Source: Liolophura sinensis (taxonomy: Eukaryota; Mollusca; Polyplacophora; Chitonida; Chitonidae). Taken from it: DNA of 64,000 nucleotides. Position 1 is the first letter of the stretch, and every line of letters starts with the position of its first letter. The stretch lies in NCBI RefSeq assembly GCF_032854445.1, contig NC_088306.1, positions 27,067,764-27,131,763 on the forward strand, written 5' to 3'. The notes below the pieces were generated by a model, which made no database searches, had not been told where the DNA came from, and saw nothing but the letters and a program-made list of their open reading frames with translations. Positions 30,854-42,368 of this stretch are shown here, one piece after another. Position numbers and translations under genes: made by a program.

Positions 30854-31369
30854 TCATATGTCATTAAGTGTACAATGGTTTGATTCCTCATTATCAATGC
30901 AGTCGCCTTGAGTAAACATTTGTGTAAGAAATGTATCTTGTAAGTCCGTTACTGTGTTTTTGCCGTTATCAGAAAGTTTGTTTGACATAGACCTCGTTAC
31001 AGCACAAGAGGGATACAAATCTGGAATTTCTTTCTCAAAAGAATCAACAGTTTGATTTAAACAAGGTTTATCAGTCACAAGAGGACTAACCATTACTTTG
31101 TCACCAGCAAGATCATTACCAAGTAGTAGGTGAATTCCTTTAAAAGGCAAAGTAGGCCTAATGCCGACAGTAACAGAACCCGAAATAATATCTGATGACA
31201 AGTAAACTTTGTGAAGAGGCACAGATTCAAATTCAGCAGAGCTTACACCTCTAATTAATACATTTGATCCAGAATATGATTCATCAGAAAATGGCAAAAC
31301 ATCTTGTAACAATAAAGACTGAGAATCTCCCGTATCTCCTAATACCCTGGTCTTTGTATCACAAGACAT
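30854..31369 (-). pseudogene. Gmr1-like element protease region
   Basis: The frame begins near a D-T-G active-site motif (VLGDTGDSQSLLL) followed by hydrophobic strands (GSVTVGI, IHLLLGNDLAG), as in retroviral-type aspartic proteases. The position after the active-site DTG is usually Ala and is Asp here. Sequence after DLAGDKV (to CAVTRSMSNKL) links to the integrase. A stop at 30854 ends the frame, although the integrase continues in the same frame 58 bp later. The enzyme would cleave the element's polyprotein. Confidence 0.8.
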
Positions 31370-31484
31370 GTCACTTTTAAGTGAGACTTTACCGTCACAA
31401 ATACCTTCATAACGTTATCCTGTGAATTCTGTATACAATCTACTGGTGGAGTCTTAACATAATCAAATGCATCAACACTGTTCA

Positions 31485-32642
31485 CTATATCAGACTTTTT
31501 CGCAATAACACACAAACCAGTAGGCTTGAAGCCACCCCCTGTTCTTGCCTTCTCTTTAAAGCATAACAATTTGACATGACATGGCCTGGCTTCCTATAAT
31601 AATTACATGTAACCTTGCTAAACTGTTTCGGTGGGCCTGAATTTGAGTTAAATGAACTGCTGGAAAAGGGTTGAGGCTTTCTAATTGTAGACGGCTTTTT
31701 CTGAAATGAGACGTTATGTGTAACCGTGTAATTATCGGCCATAGTGGCTGCTGCTTCTAATGTATCAGCCTCTTTGTCCTCAGTGAAAGTTCTGACATCA
31801 TCATTAATACACCTTTTAAAGTCTTCAATCAGAATGGTCTGTTTTAACTTTTCATAATCTTTATCTACACTTTTAGCAGAACACCACTGCTCAAACAATT
31901 GTTCCTTTTGCCTAGCAAATTCAATGTAAGTCTGACCTCTTTTCTCAAAATTTCTAAATTTCTGCCGATAAGCCTGTGGCACAAGCTCATACCTTTTTAA
32001 GATAGCATCTTTCACAAAATCATAATCTGCAGCCTGTTCTGTTGATAACTCTGTGTATATATCCATAGCTTTGCCAGTTAACACACTCTGTAAAAGGGTA
32101 GTCCAAAACTTTTTGGGCCACTCTAAATTTTGAGCAATCTTCTCAAACTGTAGAAAATATTTATCTAAATCAGTCTCACGAAATTGTGGTACCAATCTTA
32201 TGTTTCTAGCGACGTCAAATTTTGGAGGCATATCAGAAAAACTTAAGCCAGACCTATCTTCTTCTAGTTTCTTCCCTTCTCTAAACAGCCTTTCATTTTC
32301 CCTTTCTTGAAACAATCTTTCATTTCCCTTAAACAATCTTTATTTTTCATTTCCTTTTTCTTTAAACAATCTTTCATCTTCCTTTTCTTTAAACAATCTT
32401 TCATTTTCCTTTTCCTTCAGTTCTAACTCCTTCAGTCTCTACGCATCTGATGCACTTTCATCAAACTCCTGTAATTCTACCAAACATTTAGCAATACTAA
32501 ACTGCATATCTTTCTTGCATAAGGATCTCTTGACATGAAGATTCAGGTACTTGCTTAAAGCATACAAATCATTCTTATTTAACACATCAAAAATGTCCTC
32601 ATCTGGCGCTTCCATAAACTCGTCGGGCTTAAAATCCGACAT
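31485..32642 (-). pseudogene. Gmr1-like element gag (capsid and zinc knuckle)
   Basis: Two segments in the same frame separated by two stops (32439 and about 32341). N-terminus: MSDFKPDEFMEAPDEDIFDV. Then a charged ERLF repeat zone (32425-32265), then a capsid-like region starting PPKFDVARNIRLVPQF. The stretch YRQKFRNFEKRGQTYIEFAR to EDFKRCINDDVRTF resembles the SCAN-like capsid half known from Gmr1-type gags. A zinc knuckle follows as C-NYYRKPGH-VMSN-C, where the second Cys is Tyr. A frameshift lies near 31545. Gag would package the RNA into particles. Confidence 0.82.
32265..32425 (-). repeat. Short tandem repeat inside gag
   Basis: AAACAATCTTT-type units (plus strand) start at 32283, 32310, 32331, 32364 and 32391, with spacings of 27, 21, 33 and 27 bp, all multiples of three. 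They encode repeated E-R-L-F-K/R blocks. Confidence 0.8.
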
Positions 32643-32737
32643 GATGAATAAAACCTGCGGGCAAAATTTACTACAATGTCAAAGACTAGAAAAATGACAA
32701 CTTACACAAAATCCTTTCAATTCAAATTCAAATTCAC

Positions 32738-32755
32738 TTCCCGGACAAGCCCCCA
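32738..32755 (-). other. Primer binding site of the Gmr1-like element
   Basis: On the minus strand TGGGGGCTTGTCCGGGAA lies 3 nt after the LTR end. It fits the 3' end of a proline tRNA with about one mismatch, as used by several retroelements. Confidence 0.8.
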
Positions 32756-32758
32756 ATT

Positions 32759-32888
32759 TGTTACGACCCAAACTGTCTGTATAATAAAGAGATGGCTTGT
32801 CAAAATGCCGACAGTTTAGCCGCACAAAAAAGTAACCAAAACCAGCAGATTTTATTTTACAACAATTTATTAGGTTTAACAAGAACAA
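32759..32888 (-). repeat. Truncated 5' LTR of the Gmr1-like element
   Basis: Matches the terminal 130 bp of the 3' LTR (26222-26350), up to AGGTTTAACAAGAACA. The remaining 620 bp or so are missing, replaced by a G-rich run at 32889-32918. Confidence 0.88.
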
Positions 32889-33109
32889 GGTGGGGGGGGA
32901 GGGGGGGGGGGAGGGGAGTGTGCAACCATAGTACAGCTAGTGCAGCCAATGCAAGGCTGGTCAGAAACGAATTCTTTATATCTAACAGACAAGTTGATTT
33001 GCAGTAGGGAGTGTTGTATCACCAAACTTATGGTGTCACATTTTCTTAATTAAAGTGATATTCCGCCTGTATATCCATCGTGTTGAATTACGTCGGCATG
33101 TTAAATATA

Positions 33110-33430
33110 TGATATGTTGCAATCAAAATTCAACTGAGATGCAGATATTAATATCGACAACTAATATTCTAGCATGGTACATGATTTGAATACTGAATTC
33201 AGCCATTCGCCTAAGGCGTAACTTCCGTCTTTCCAACATCATTGAAACCTGTTGACTGCTTCTATTTGCACAGTTTCATCCAATTTTATAGACTTTCTTA
33301 GGCCATTGTGTTAAAGATTGTTTGGGAATTGGTCTTGCTTTTACTGACGTGGAACGTCCATATTGGTTGACGGCTGGTGTTCGATTGTCCGTTTCGATGC
33401 ATAGATTCTTGCGACCCATATTACCCAATA
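33110..33430 (-). repeat. R-B dispersed repeat with module A
   Basis: Reverse orientation relative to 37255 and 58880 (TTGCAATCAAAATTCAACTG, TTGAATACTGAATTCAGCCA, CCAACATCATTGAAACCTGT), followed by module A (GGAATTGGTCTTGCTTTTAC) at 33310-33400. The copy at 46450-46880 has the same arrangement. Confidence 0.75.
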
Positions 33431-33487
33431 ACCTTCTTAGTATCAGCTCAGGACATCTCCACGGTTTCCCGCCGCTATTTAGGAGTC

Positions 33488-34171
33488 GCCATTTTTGTAC
33501 ATCGCTGCAAATACCACGTGACTTCAAAGCACACTCTGATTGGTCACGACATCCAGCAAATCGCAAAGAAATACAGCATACTCTATTTCACACAACTTAT
33601 ATCTGACAAATTGTATGCCTCACAAGTTGGTCCAATCCGTATGTTCACAAGTAAACATTTTCTCGTATAAGTTTATACGATAAAGCTCGTAGCGTGAATT
33701 CGCCGTAAGATCGATGCCATTTTTGTACATCGCTGCAAACACCACGTGACTTCAAAGCACACTCTGATTGGTCACGACATCCAGCAAATCGCAAAGAAAT
33801 ACAGCATACTCTATTTCACACAACTTATATCTGACAAATTGTATGCCTCACAAGTTGGTCCAATCCGTATGTTCACAAGTAAACATTTTCTCGTATAAGT
33901 TTATACGATAAAGCTCGTAGCGTGAATTCGCCGTAAGATCGATGCCATTTTTGTACATCGCTGCAAACACCACGTGACTTCAAAGCACACTCTGATTGGT
34001 CACGACATCCAGCAAATCGCAAAGAAATACAGCATACTCTATTTCACACAACTTATATCTGACAAATTGTATGCCTCACAAGTCGGTCCAATCCGTATGT
34101 TCACAAGTAAACATTTTCTCGTATAAGTTTATACGATAAAGCTCGTAGCGTGAATTCGCCGTAAGATCGAT
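33488..34171. repeat. Three tandem 228-bp units
   Basis: Units at 33488-33715, 33716-33943 and 33944-34171. They are near identical: the first differs at ATACCACG/ACACCACG and the third at GTTGG/GTCGG. Each ends with CGCCGTAAGATCGAT and contains CACCACGTGACTTC. No gene is contained. Confidence 0.97.
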
Positions 34172-34273
34172 GCCGTGGAAATGTCAGTCACATAACAACA
34201 TCAGATGAAACCAGGCAACGAGATTATCCCAAATAGTCTTTCTTCCCACCCCCAACCTTTTCTTTGCAAAAGT

Positions 34274-34741
34274 ATTGAAAATCAAGACACATCTATGTAT
34301 GTTGTTGAAGAAATGTAATTGGATTTTTCTATTATTCTCTTCTTTTCCGCACGGAGGGTTTCGTTGTTGAAGAATGGAGATGCAAAATAATCTTACCTTA
34401 TTAATGCAATGTTGCATTTCACTGGATGTCTTTAAAACATGAAGGGCGTTTTGCATGCTACTGGATGTAGCTATGTGAACGCAAAAAAGATCCATCAAAT
34501 CTAAACGTGAAGTCTCCCCAGGCAGCACCGATTGGAATTTGATAAAATGTACAAGTTGAAAAACGAGGTGTGTCAAAAAACGAAACACGTTGAGAAGGGT
34601 CGACTTCTTATCGGCATGTTTGTCATTCCGCACAGTCTCGATTAATATAGCCTGTAGCTATTGATAATTGTAAAGTCCACACAACTTTTAAAGTATCGTT
34701 ATTAAATAAACGTTTGGCGCCGTCATTAAGACGTCACCAGA
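34274..34741. repeat. Diverged direct duplication, copy 1
   Basis: Shares block order with 35492-35944: GAAAATCAAGACACATC, GTAATTGGATTTTTCT, CACGGAGGGTTTC, GCAGCACCGATTGGAATTTG, GTAAAGTCCACACAA and AATAAACGTTTGGCG. Identity by eye is only about 65-70%. Confidence 0.75.
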
Positions 34742-35491
34742 TTACATTTGTGGCCCCAGAATCTGTAGAAAAGTAACAATGCAAGTGTTATATGAGCTGT
34801 ATGTTTAGATTTTGATCCCTTTTTCCCGCTTTACAGAATTCGCATGTTTTGTAGGCAATAAAGAGGCGTGTATATTTCGGACAAATACATGTTTATTAAT
34901 GTGTCGTCATTTATATATTATAATCCCATCGTCTTTAGGATTTATGTTATCTTAATCAAGAGCTTTTAAAAAAAAGCCAGGTAATTTTTTACGCCGTAAT
35001 GGGTGCCATTCACATCTGCTGTTGACAGTATGTTAGCTGCCAAATGGTCACACGTAACCTGTGTTAACACAAATGCCACTTCCATATCTCCAGCATCGTT
35101 CTGGTATTGAGCATATTGCCAAGTTTTTCAAATAGACCCATCAGACATGACCGCTTTTCATTTGTGCTAATTGTTTTAACTAGATATGGTTAGTTTCCAA
35201 TTATCTCTTCTGTAAAATCACCATTAACGCTAACCTAACCGTCACACCACAGTCTGTGCGCTCATTCGTAAATCTCCTGGTAATACAGACGAACTGGTTG
35301 GCGTCGGCAGAGGAGAAAGTATCGTGAATGCTGTATTAACTAAAGACTGCCAGTCCCGAATCACTTCATCCCATTAGATGAGCCCATGTAACTCTAAGCA
35401 AACACCGTGCAACCGGATTATCCTAGATTATCCTTATTTCAACCCACGTCCCCTTTTTTCTGTGGAATAGGGGCGTCACGGAACTGAGTAA

Positions 35492-35944
35492 ATACTACCG
35501 AAAATCAAGACACATCCGTGTGTGTTCCTGAATGAATGTAATTGGATTTTTCTTTTATCATCTTCGTTTCCACACGGAGGGTTTCAGCCTTGAAGAGTGA
35601 AGATGCAGGGTATTCTAACGTTATTAATGAATTCTTGAATATCGCTGGAGGCCTTGAAAAGGTGAAGTGAATTTTGGATAATACATGTAAACATAGCTCT
35701 ATGAAAGCGTAAAAAGAATGCCCCCTGGCAGAACTAATCCGAATTTGATGAAAACACAGCAACTTTGAAAAACTATGCGTGTTAAAGTAAGGAAACAGAT
35801 TAAAAATGTAAACATCTTCTGGACATATGTGTTATTCCCCACATTCATCGTACATATAGCTTGTGGTTTTTGACAACAGTAAAATCCACGCAATCTTTAC
35901 TGTACGGAAGAAACGTTTGGTACTTTCATTAATATGTCACTAGC
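35492..35944. repeat. Diverged direct duplication, copy 2
   Basis: Partner of 34274-34741, same orientation. It has no conserved open frame, so it is most likely another copy of a dispersed repeat. Confidence 0.75.
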
Positions 35945-35949
35945 TCGAA

Positions 35950-37250
35950 TCTGAGACTTCTTGTCCCAGGTTTGCTGCATTTCGAAAAGAAAGGTAACTA
36001 AGCAGAAAACATAAGTGTCTGATAAAGTAATTTGGAAGACAACACATATTCCCGCGAGCAATCGGAATGACAGAATTAAGGGGATGTCAAGAGGATAACA
36101 AAATACGATTAAGTCTGATCAAGTAATTTGGAAGATACATATTCCAGTGAGCAATCGCTGATATAAATATTGTATTTCACATCAATAAATTACGTCAGGA
36201 CTTCTAATCAAAGACGATAATTTATATTCGTCAGCGATACAGTCTTACCAATTCGTTACACATTTCTAATATGTCCGGCATTACTTTGCCATGAGATACG
36301 TAGTTTACTGAGGAAGCCAGTCGGTACCATATCGATGATCTGTTGCCATGCTGAAATTAACGCTGTATACGGTCCGTTGATTTTGGCAAACTTTATTTTC
36401 GTTTCGATCAGACTTTAATGGTGGTAGCATTGTATCGGTGTTATTATTTACAAGTGATCGACTTCACCGTATGGATTACTAGTCAGAAGTTTGACGTTAT
36501 TATCTATCGGTTTTAAATGCACCTGATCATATCATTGCGATGGCGTTGATTCACTGATCATTCACGCCGAACACTTCATTCCAAACAATTTTCTTTTTTC
36601 CGTTTATGTCACCGAAATCATTTCACGTATGCGACGTCAGCAGTTTGTTTTTCTGTGTTACTTAATTTACACCTCAACTGTCAAATGTTGGTAGATAAAC
36701 GAGTAACAAATAGCATCGGTGAAACTGTAAATTCAATCTGTGACAACTTAATCAACACGGTACAGATAGCACCCTGCCAACGCCATGAAATTAGATTCTC
36801 TGAGATTCTTGGCTTCTCTTGTCCACTTTTTACCCTGGAAGATGCATCTTGGGACTCAAACAACACTGGAGCCCAGATCTGGTCTACAATCTGACAGCAT
36901 CCACGGGAAGTCATAATATGATCAATCTGAATCCAGTTTGTCTGAACATGCCAAGGCAGAAAATCCAGAGCTAACTCTGCTAAGAGAACTGATTTTGCTT
37001 GTTTCCACACAGAATTGTTGTTTGCATTTGTAGATCCCTGTTTTAATCAATCACAGCTCATTCATAAGTATTTGCTAATGATATTTTATTATTATCTGTT
37101 TCAGATGTAATCTAGGCGTCGTCAGCCAATACGGAGGTCTATAACCAGGTCAGTAACCATCAGGTATATTCCCAAAACGACGTTTAACAGAAATCACGAA
37201 AGAACTAAGAAAGTATACAGATTACGAAAATAGGACGGAATCTTGCTAAG
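35950..37250. other. Mostly unannotated stretch
   Basis: Contains a short direct duplication (TCTGATMAAGTAATTTGGAAGA at about 36017 and 36113). Around 36650-37010 both strands are open for about 80-110 codons, with unusually balanced composition, but no domain was recognised. Confidence 0.35.
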
Positions 37251-37254
37251 AGAA

Positions 37255-37850
37255 GCAGTCACCAGTTTTCAGTGGGGTCGGTAAAACGCAAGGTATGTTC
37301 TAGGCCACTGAATGAAATCAGTATTAAAATGGTGTACCGTGCTGGAATGTCAGTTGTCGATAAAATGAGTCTCAGTTGCGCATTGATTGCAACTGTTAAT
37401 ATATCCAATGTGGCGATCTACATATTATTCAACCGCATGAAATATACTTCCCCTAACTTCGGGATAGACGAAATTAAGCACAGGTGCCGGAGATTCCAGA
37501 AGATTTGTGCATAATACTTACAAGAATTATACTCAAGGTAAAACTTAAGAAAGGTAAAACTTAAGAGTGAGGCCGTTTGAATTAATAATCTTGATACACC
37601 AGATTTGCGGTGATAACTTGTGTGTTATGTGACAAGTTCAGTCAACAGTAATAACTTGTGTGTTATGTGACGATTTCAGTCAACGTCAGCAGTAATAACT
37701 TGTGTGTTATGTGACGATTTCAGTCAACATCGAAAGATCTAACAAATGCTACAATGCCAGATATGTACACACTATATGCAGGATCCTTCGGTTTACTACT
37801 ATCCAAGTAAGGATAATTAACGATGTCAAAACTAAAACTATCTGCCTTTT
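37255..37850 (+). repeat. R-B dispersed repeat, long copy
   Basis: Begins ACCAGTTTTCAGTGGGGTCG, includes GCAAGGTATGTTCTAGGCCA, then GTCTCAGTTGCGCATTGATT and TCTAACAAATGCTACAATGC, ending near ATCCAAGTAAGGATAATTAA. This is the longest copy of the family in the window. It contains an internal tandem repeat at 37610-37730. Confidence 0.78.
37610..37730. repeat. Triplicated 38-44 bp unit inside R-B
   Basis: TAATAACTTGTGTGTTATGT plus GACGATTTCAGTCAAC starts at 37611, 37649 and 37693. Confidence 0.92.
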
Positions 37851-38543
37851 GCAAGTCTAGACGTGGGGTTGATAAATACCATACTATTATTTACCTCATA
37901 AACCACTGTATAAATATTTTCTTTAAGTTAAATAAAGTTAAAAGCTGAAGTAAGTTCGTCTGACGGACAAATAATAATAGTATTTTCATTTACTTTCTTG
38001 CAACTTTTAAACAGCGTTTCAAATGTTTGATTTCTATGTTGGGCTGTATCACCCTCACTTGAAAAGCCGTTGTTTGGTTATTATGACGTAACAACACAGC
38101 ACTAAATACGTTACAATTATGTTCTACTTAACCATATTACATGATCACCAGCCAACCAATGTTTGATCTATTCTTTTAAGCTGAGTGTCAAAGTTAGGAA
38201 TAAACTATTATTGCCATTTTAAAAGTCTCAAAATGGACGTAAAGTAAGTAAAATTGTATGCCTCAAATAAAAGAAATAGAGCTGTGTCCAGAAATGTTAA
38301 ATGTTTTGTTTCCTGTTTTCTTACCGAAAACTTACACAACAGCAATTCCTTTTCTGAGTTAAGTTTTTGGGACAATGTTTTTCTTGTTAGAGTGAAACAA
38401 AAGTTGTTCATCAAAGAGGATTTCTCAACTGTTTTCCAAAAATGTTTGCAAGACAAATATAGGACATTCTTGAAGTTACATCATTTAGATATGGTCTAAA
38501 CGGGCTACGTTCTTAAATTTCATAAGAACTTACGTTGAGAATG

Positions 38544-38821
38544 ATTTATTTGATTGATTTGATTGGTGTTGTAGGCCCTACTCAAGAATATTTCACTTAT
38601 ACGACGTCGCCCAGCATTATGGTGGGAGAAAACGGGGCAGAGCCCGATGGAAATCCACGACCATCCGCAGGTTGCTGAGAGACCTTCCCACGTACGGCCG
38701 GAGAGGAAGCCAGCATGAGCTGGACTTGAACTCACAGCGACCGCATTGGTGAGAGGTTTCTGGGTCATTACGTTGCGCTAGCGCGCTAACCGACTAAGCC
38801 ACGGAGGCCCTCGAGGCCCAA
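38544..38821 (-). repeat. SINE-A, full length
   Basis: Complete on the minus strand: head (GGCCTCCGTGGCTTAGTCGG), body, 3' domain slightly altered (CCTACAACACC) and tail. A 9-bp target duplication TTGAGAATG lies at 38535-38543 and 38822-38830. The insertion is exactly at the 3' end of LINE copy C. Confidence 0.93.
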
Positions 38822-39964
38822 TTGAGAATGCATGATTAACGCCACATCGGCAATAATGAAGCCATATCATGCCGAGAACAAGATGAAAGCACGACACGGT
38901 GAATGGCTTTCGGTATGGTAATGAAAACATCAAAAATTAGAAAAGGTAGCACATGTTTAAAACCAGATAAAAATAACCAAAACAGTTAAAACTCGATAAC
39001 CACTGTATTTATATAACAGGTAATTTTGGTAGAAAACATATGTATATATCGGTTTACTGATAATGAGAATTTATATTATATGACATATGGCCCTCAAGTA
39101 TTTTATGATGGCATGGAAGCCAGATGCTGTCGAAGAAATCATATATGTAGAATCTTTGCCAGACATGGGCAAAGTTCACCCACACACACTCACCCAGGAT
39201 ATGTTTCACACCGTATTCAGCATCACATCCAATACACACGGGATTGGTGTCCCCATCGAGAATAAAACTGTTAGTTAAGACGAGAATGCTCGGTACGACT
39301 CCACGTCAAAACTACTTGGTCTCTACGAGACATAGCATGTACTTAAGAGTTATAGCCAAATAGCGTGCAGTTTATTATGGACCTGCATGTCGCATTCACT
39401 GGGCCAAAGGGTACGAATATATTTAAGAATGTTAGAACAAGAATCCGTATACGGTATTTTAGTTTTGATGTTTTTTTTTTCTTTAGGGCGGATTTAGCTT
39501 CCCTGACTAGGACTACCAATATGACTCGGTATCCAACAGAATACAATATCTTTACCTCTTTTAATTCGTTTTCTGTGTAAGGCTAAAATGTCTAGAATTA
39601 ACGGATTTTTAAGTTTGTAATTCTCTATTCGCAAAAGGCAAAAGAGAGGATCACTGCATATCTCTGTCCGCTGGGCACGCCTAGAAGAAACAAGGCCTGA
39701 CAAGCCCTAGCCTCAGCAGAAAAGATTGAAAAAGAGGATGGAGGGTGAAGAGAAGAGACTCAGCTATATCCCCATCCTTTGACCCATCAGTATATACAAA
39801 TTTATAAACCGCATAGTACGTCTTAATTTCAGCAAAATTCTGTTGAATTATAAGAGGATTTGTATTTGATTTATTATGTTCACGTAGATCAAAAATTAAT
39901 TTAGGTTGTAGAAGTAGCCTTGATTTTAGCGTCCACAAAATCGTTTTAGGTTCTAAAAGCACCG

Positions 39965-40320
39965 ATATAAGCTTCATGTCCAACATTCGTATACCATTCA
40001 TAGTCCGTAAAGGGCGTTCCAAGTCGATAATCGCAAGACCCAATTCCAAAACAACGTTTAACACTTGCTCCCAAAGACAAAGGTATGTAAGAAATTATAC
40101 AAATAGGAAATAAAGCCGGTAACACACAAGAGAGAAGTGGTCATCAGTTTTCAGTGATGCCGGGCAGACAGTGGATATTCCAGGCATGAATTCCATATCA
40201 AAGTTCAAATTCATAGTCCATGAATGAGTTCCAGGTCAAATAACAATTAAACAAGGTATCTCAGTCGCGCTTTGGCTGAGCCTCAAACCCTGGTGATGGA
40301 CAGGACTCAACCTTTTAACA
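39965..40320 (-). repeat. R-C repeat inserted in LINE copy C
   Basis: Long R-C copy, with CATGTCCAACATTCGTATAC, CAAGTCGATAATCGCAAGAC and AATAAAGCCGGTAACACACA as in the copies at 14035 and 58090. It also contains the GAATGAGTTCCAGGTCAAA block. The right edge is uncertain. Confidence 0.8.
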
Positions 40321-40435
40321 TATGACGTCCTGGCGGAGCCGTAAATGATGGACCCGTAGTGTAATTGAAGACGTTGAAAATATTTTATTTAGACAAAGCT
40401 GCAACTGACGTTCAATGTTATTCATTTTTAGCACC

Positions 40436-40900
40436 TCAGCATATCTGGAAATCAACATATGAAGAACCCTCTGTGCCAGATGTTAATGTTTTGGTTAAAC
40501 AATTTATTTTTATGCTAAAGAATGTTGCCAATAATATACTGCCCTGAGGAACATCTTTTTGCTGCTCATGAGAGTCAGAAAGACTGGATCCCATCCGTAT
40601 TTTAAAATGACGATCAGATAAAAATTCTGACGTAAATATTGGTAATCGACCTGTAAAGACCATACCTGAGAGGTCTTAAAATACCAAATTTCCATGTGGT
40701 GTCGTAGGCCTTTTCAAGATAAAAAATATCGACACATGTTCATTATTGATAAATCCATCACAAATAAATGTTTCCAAGAACCAAACAATTCTATCATTTA
40801 TCATCCGTTCCATATTCTTACAGATTCAGCTGGTAAGAGCTATGGGGAGCTAGTGAGATGGATCAGTATGATCCTTACCCGGTTTGAGGACGGGATGGTA
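40436..40900 (-). pseudogene. LINE copy C reverse transcriptase
   Basis: Contains LSDRHFKIRMGSSLSDS, then DVPQGSILLATFFSIKI (motif B, PQGS) and GSSYVDFQIC, where the usual Y-x-D-D has lost its second Asp or shifted frame. The motif A region (FFDLEKAYDTTW in copy B) survives only as frameshifted DNA around 40690-40730. Upstream PKPG-like DNA is at 40870. It is clearly the same domain as 13473-14033 in copy B. Confidence 0.82.
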
Positions 40901-41641
40901 CACGCCTTCGCCCAGGCCGGTGGGAAATCATCAGTTATCCGAATATTACTAAGCAAGTACAAGAGAGTCTCAAGTGGCTCAGATGGTAAATGGTTGGGGA
41001 ACTTATAATATACGTTATCAGGACCACATGCAGCATCGTGTGTTTTTATTATTGCAGTTTTAAGTTCATCGATATTGACAGGACGATTATATAATCTTCT
41101 AAATTTTTAGGAGAAATGCAAAATTTAATTGTCTTACTCTGGTCTGTTACATGTTGAAATACCGAAGAGTACTTCTCAGAAGATTATTTATTAGAAATTG
41201 TTTTAGCTAGTTTATTTGCTATATCATGTGGAGAAGTTAATACATCTCCGTCTTTCAAATGCTGCACTTTTGCTGTATTATTTTTGCCTTTAATTTTCTG
41301 ATCCATGTTCCAGACCTTACGCATAGGTGTTTTTGACGTAATGTCTGAAACAACATTCCGCCAACAAGATATTGGATTAATCGACGAGCCTTAGCTCTAA
41401 AAATGCGAACCTGGTTTAAATTGTTTCCTGTAGGACATATATTAGAACTTCGCTCGGCGTTTTTAAGCTCCATGATGGCTTTGCAACAGTCCTTATCATA
41501 CCAGAGATTACATTTGGAATTGGGATTTTTCGTGGTTTTAAGTATGGTTCTATCAGCATTCATGAGAATAAGTTCATTCAACTTTATTGTTGGGTCGTCG
41601 GCAGCCTTTAGAGCCTCTGGGATTACATCAGCCTCAACATC

Positions 41642-42368
41642 TCAAAACGCGACCCTGCCTGCTTGATCAAACTTCCACCTAGCTACACGTTCTAAAAATT
41701 TAGAAGTGATATGCACTAAGATAACAGAGAAATGGTCGATACCACAAAGATCATCACGTACCTTCCGGGAAGAAAAATCCGTAAGAAGTGATGCATCTGT
41801 GATAGTGAGATCAATAGCAGGGTAAGCTACTGAAAGCAAATAGGTATTGGGACCATAATAAAAATAGCACAGTCCATCAGAAGAGAAAAAGCCTTCCAGT
41901 TTTTTGGCCTTATCATTCATGTTATTACCGCTTCATACGGGGTTACGAGAAATAAAATCTCTCAATATTACAAAAAGGGTTAGGTAATTGTTCTTTTAAA
42001 TCATGAAACTGGAAAGCTGACAAAAAAGAATGTTGAGGAATGTAAACCGAACATAATGTGATTGTTTCGGAGAGCGAAACACGAACGGCCACAGTCTGAA
42101 ACTCTGTTTTCAGAAAAACAGGACTGTGTGTAATGTTATCATGGATGAAGACAGAGGAGCCACCGATAGTTCTTTCCTCTTCACTACAATAGGTACTATG
42201 ATATGAATAATTTTTAAGAGTTATTTTATCTTTGTCAGATTTCTTCAGGTGAGTTTCCCGTAGGCACAGGGCAGTAGGAGTTAGTGATTGGATTAGCTGT
42301 GTTATTTCAATAAAATTGACCTTAAGACCGCGATAATTCCATAGTATAATTTTGTCATACATAGACAT
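41642..42368 (-). pseudogene. LINE copy C APE-type endonuclease
   Basis: Two frames. The first (42368-41943) starts MSMYDKIILWNYRGLKVNF, the classic N-x-R-G start of an AP-endonuclease-like domain, with RETHLK carrying the catalytic Glu and TLCSVYIPQ. The second (41920-41642) has LTITDASLLTDFSSRKV and GIDHFSVI, corresponding to the terminal S-D-H catalytic block with Ser changed to Ile. The GDFN block between them is damaged. It would nick target DNA for priming. Confidence 0.85.

Larger units (their letters stand above)
26222..32888 (-). mobile_element. Gmr1-like Ty3/gypsy LTR retrotransposon with INT before RT/RNase H
   Basis: Minus-strand order: 5' LTR fragment (32888-32759), primer binding site, gag (32642-31485), protease (31369-30854), integrase (30796-29590), pre-RT block, [RT core deleted], RNase H (29338-29012), a 1.9-kb foreign unit (28981-27080), polypurine tract and 3' LTR (26971-26222). 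Integrase upstream of RT/RNase H is the gene order known for Gmr1-type Ty3/gypsy elements, unlike the usual order. Stops and frameshifts make it non-functional. The 5' LTR is cut at 32888, at a poly-G run. Confidence 0.85.

Noticed and set aside
33488-34171. CRISPR-like direct repeats
   Set aside because: The 228-bp units have no short repeat/unique spacer structure, and the genome is eukaryotic. It is a plain tandem triplication.
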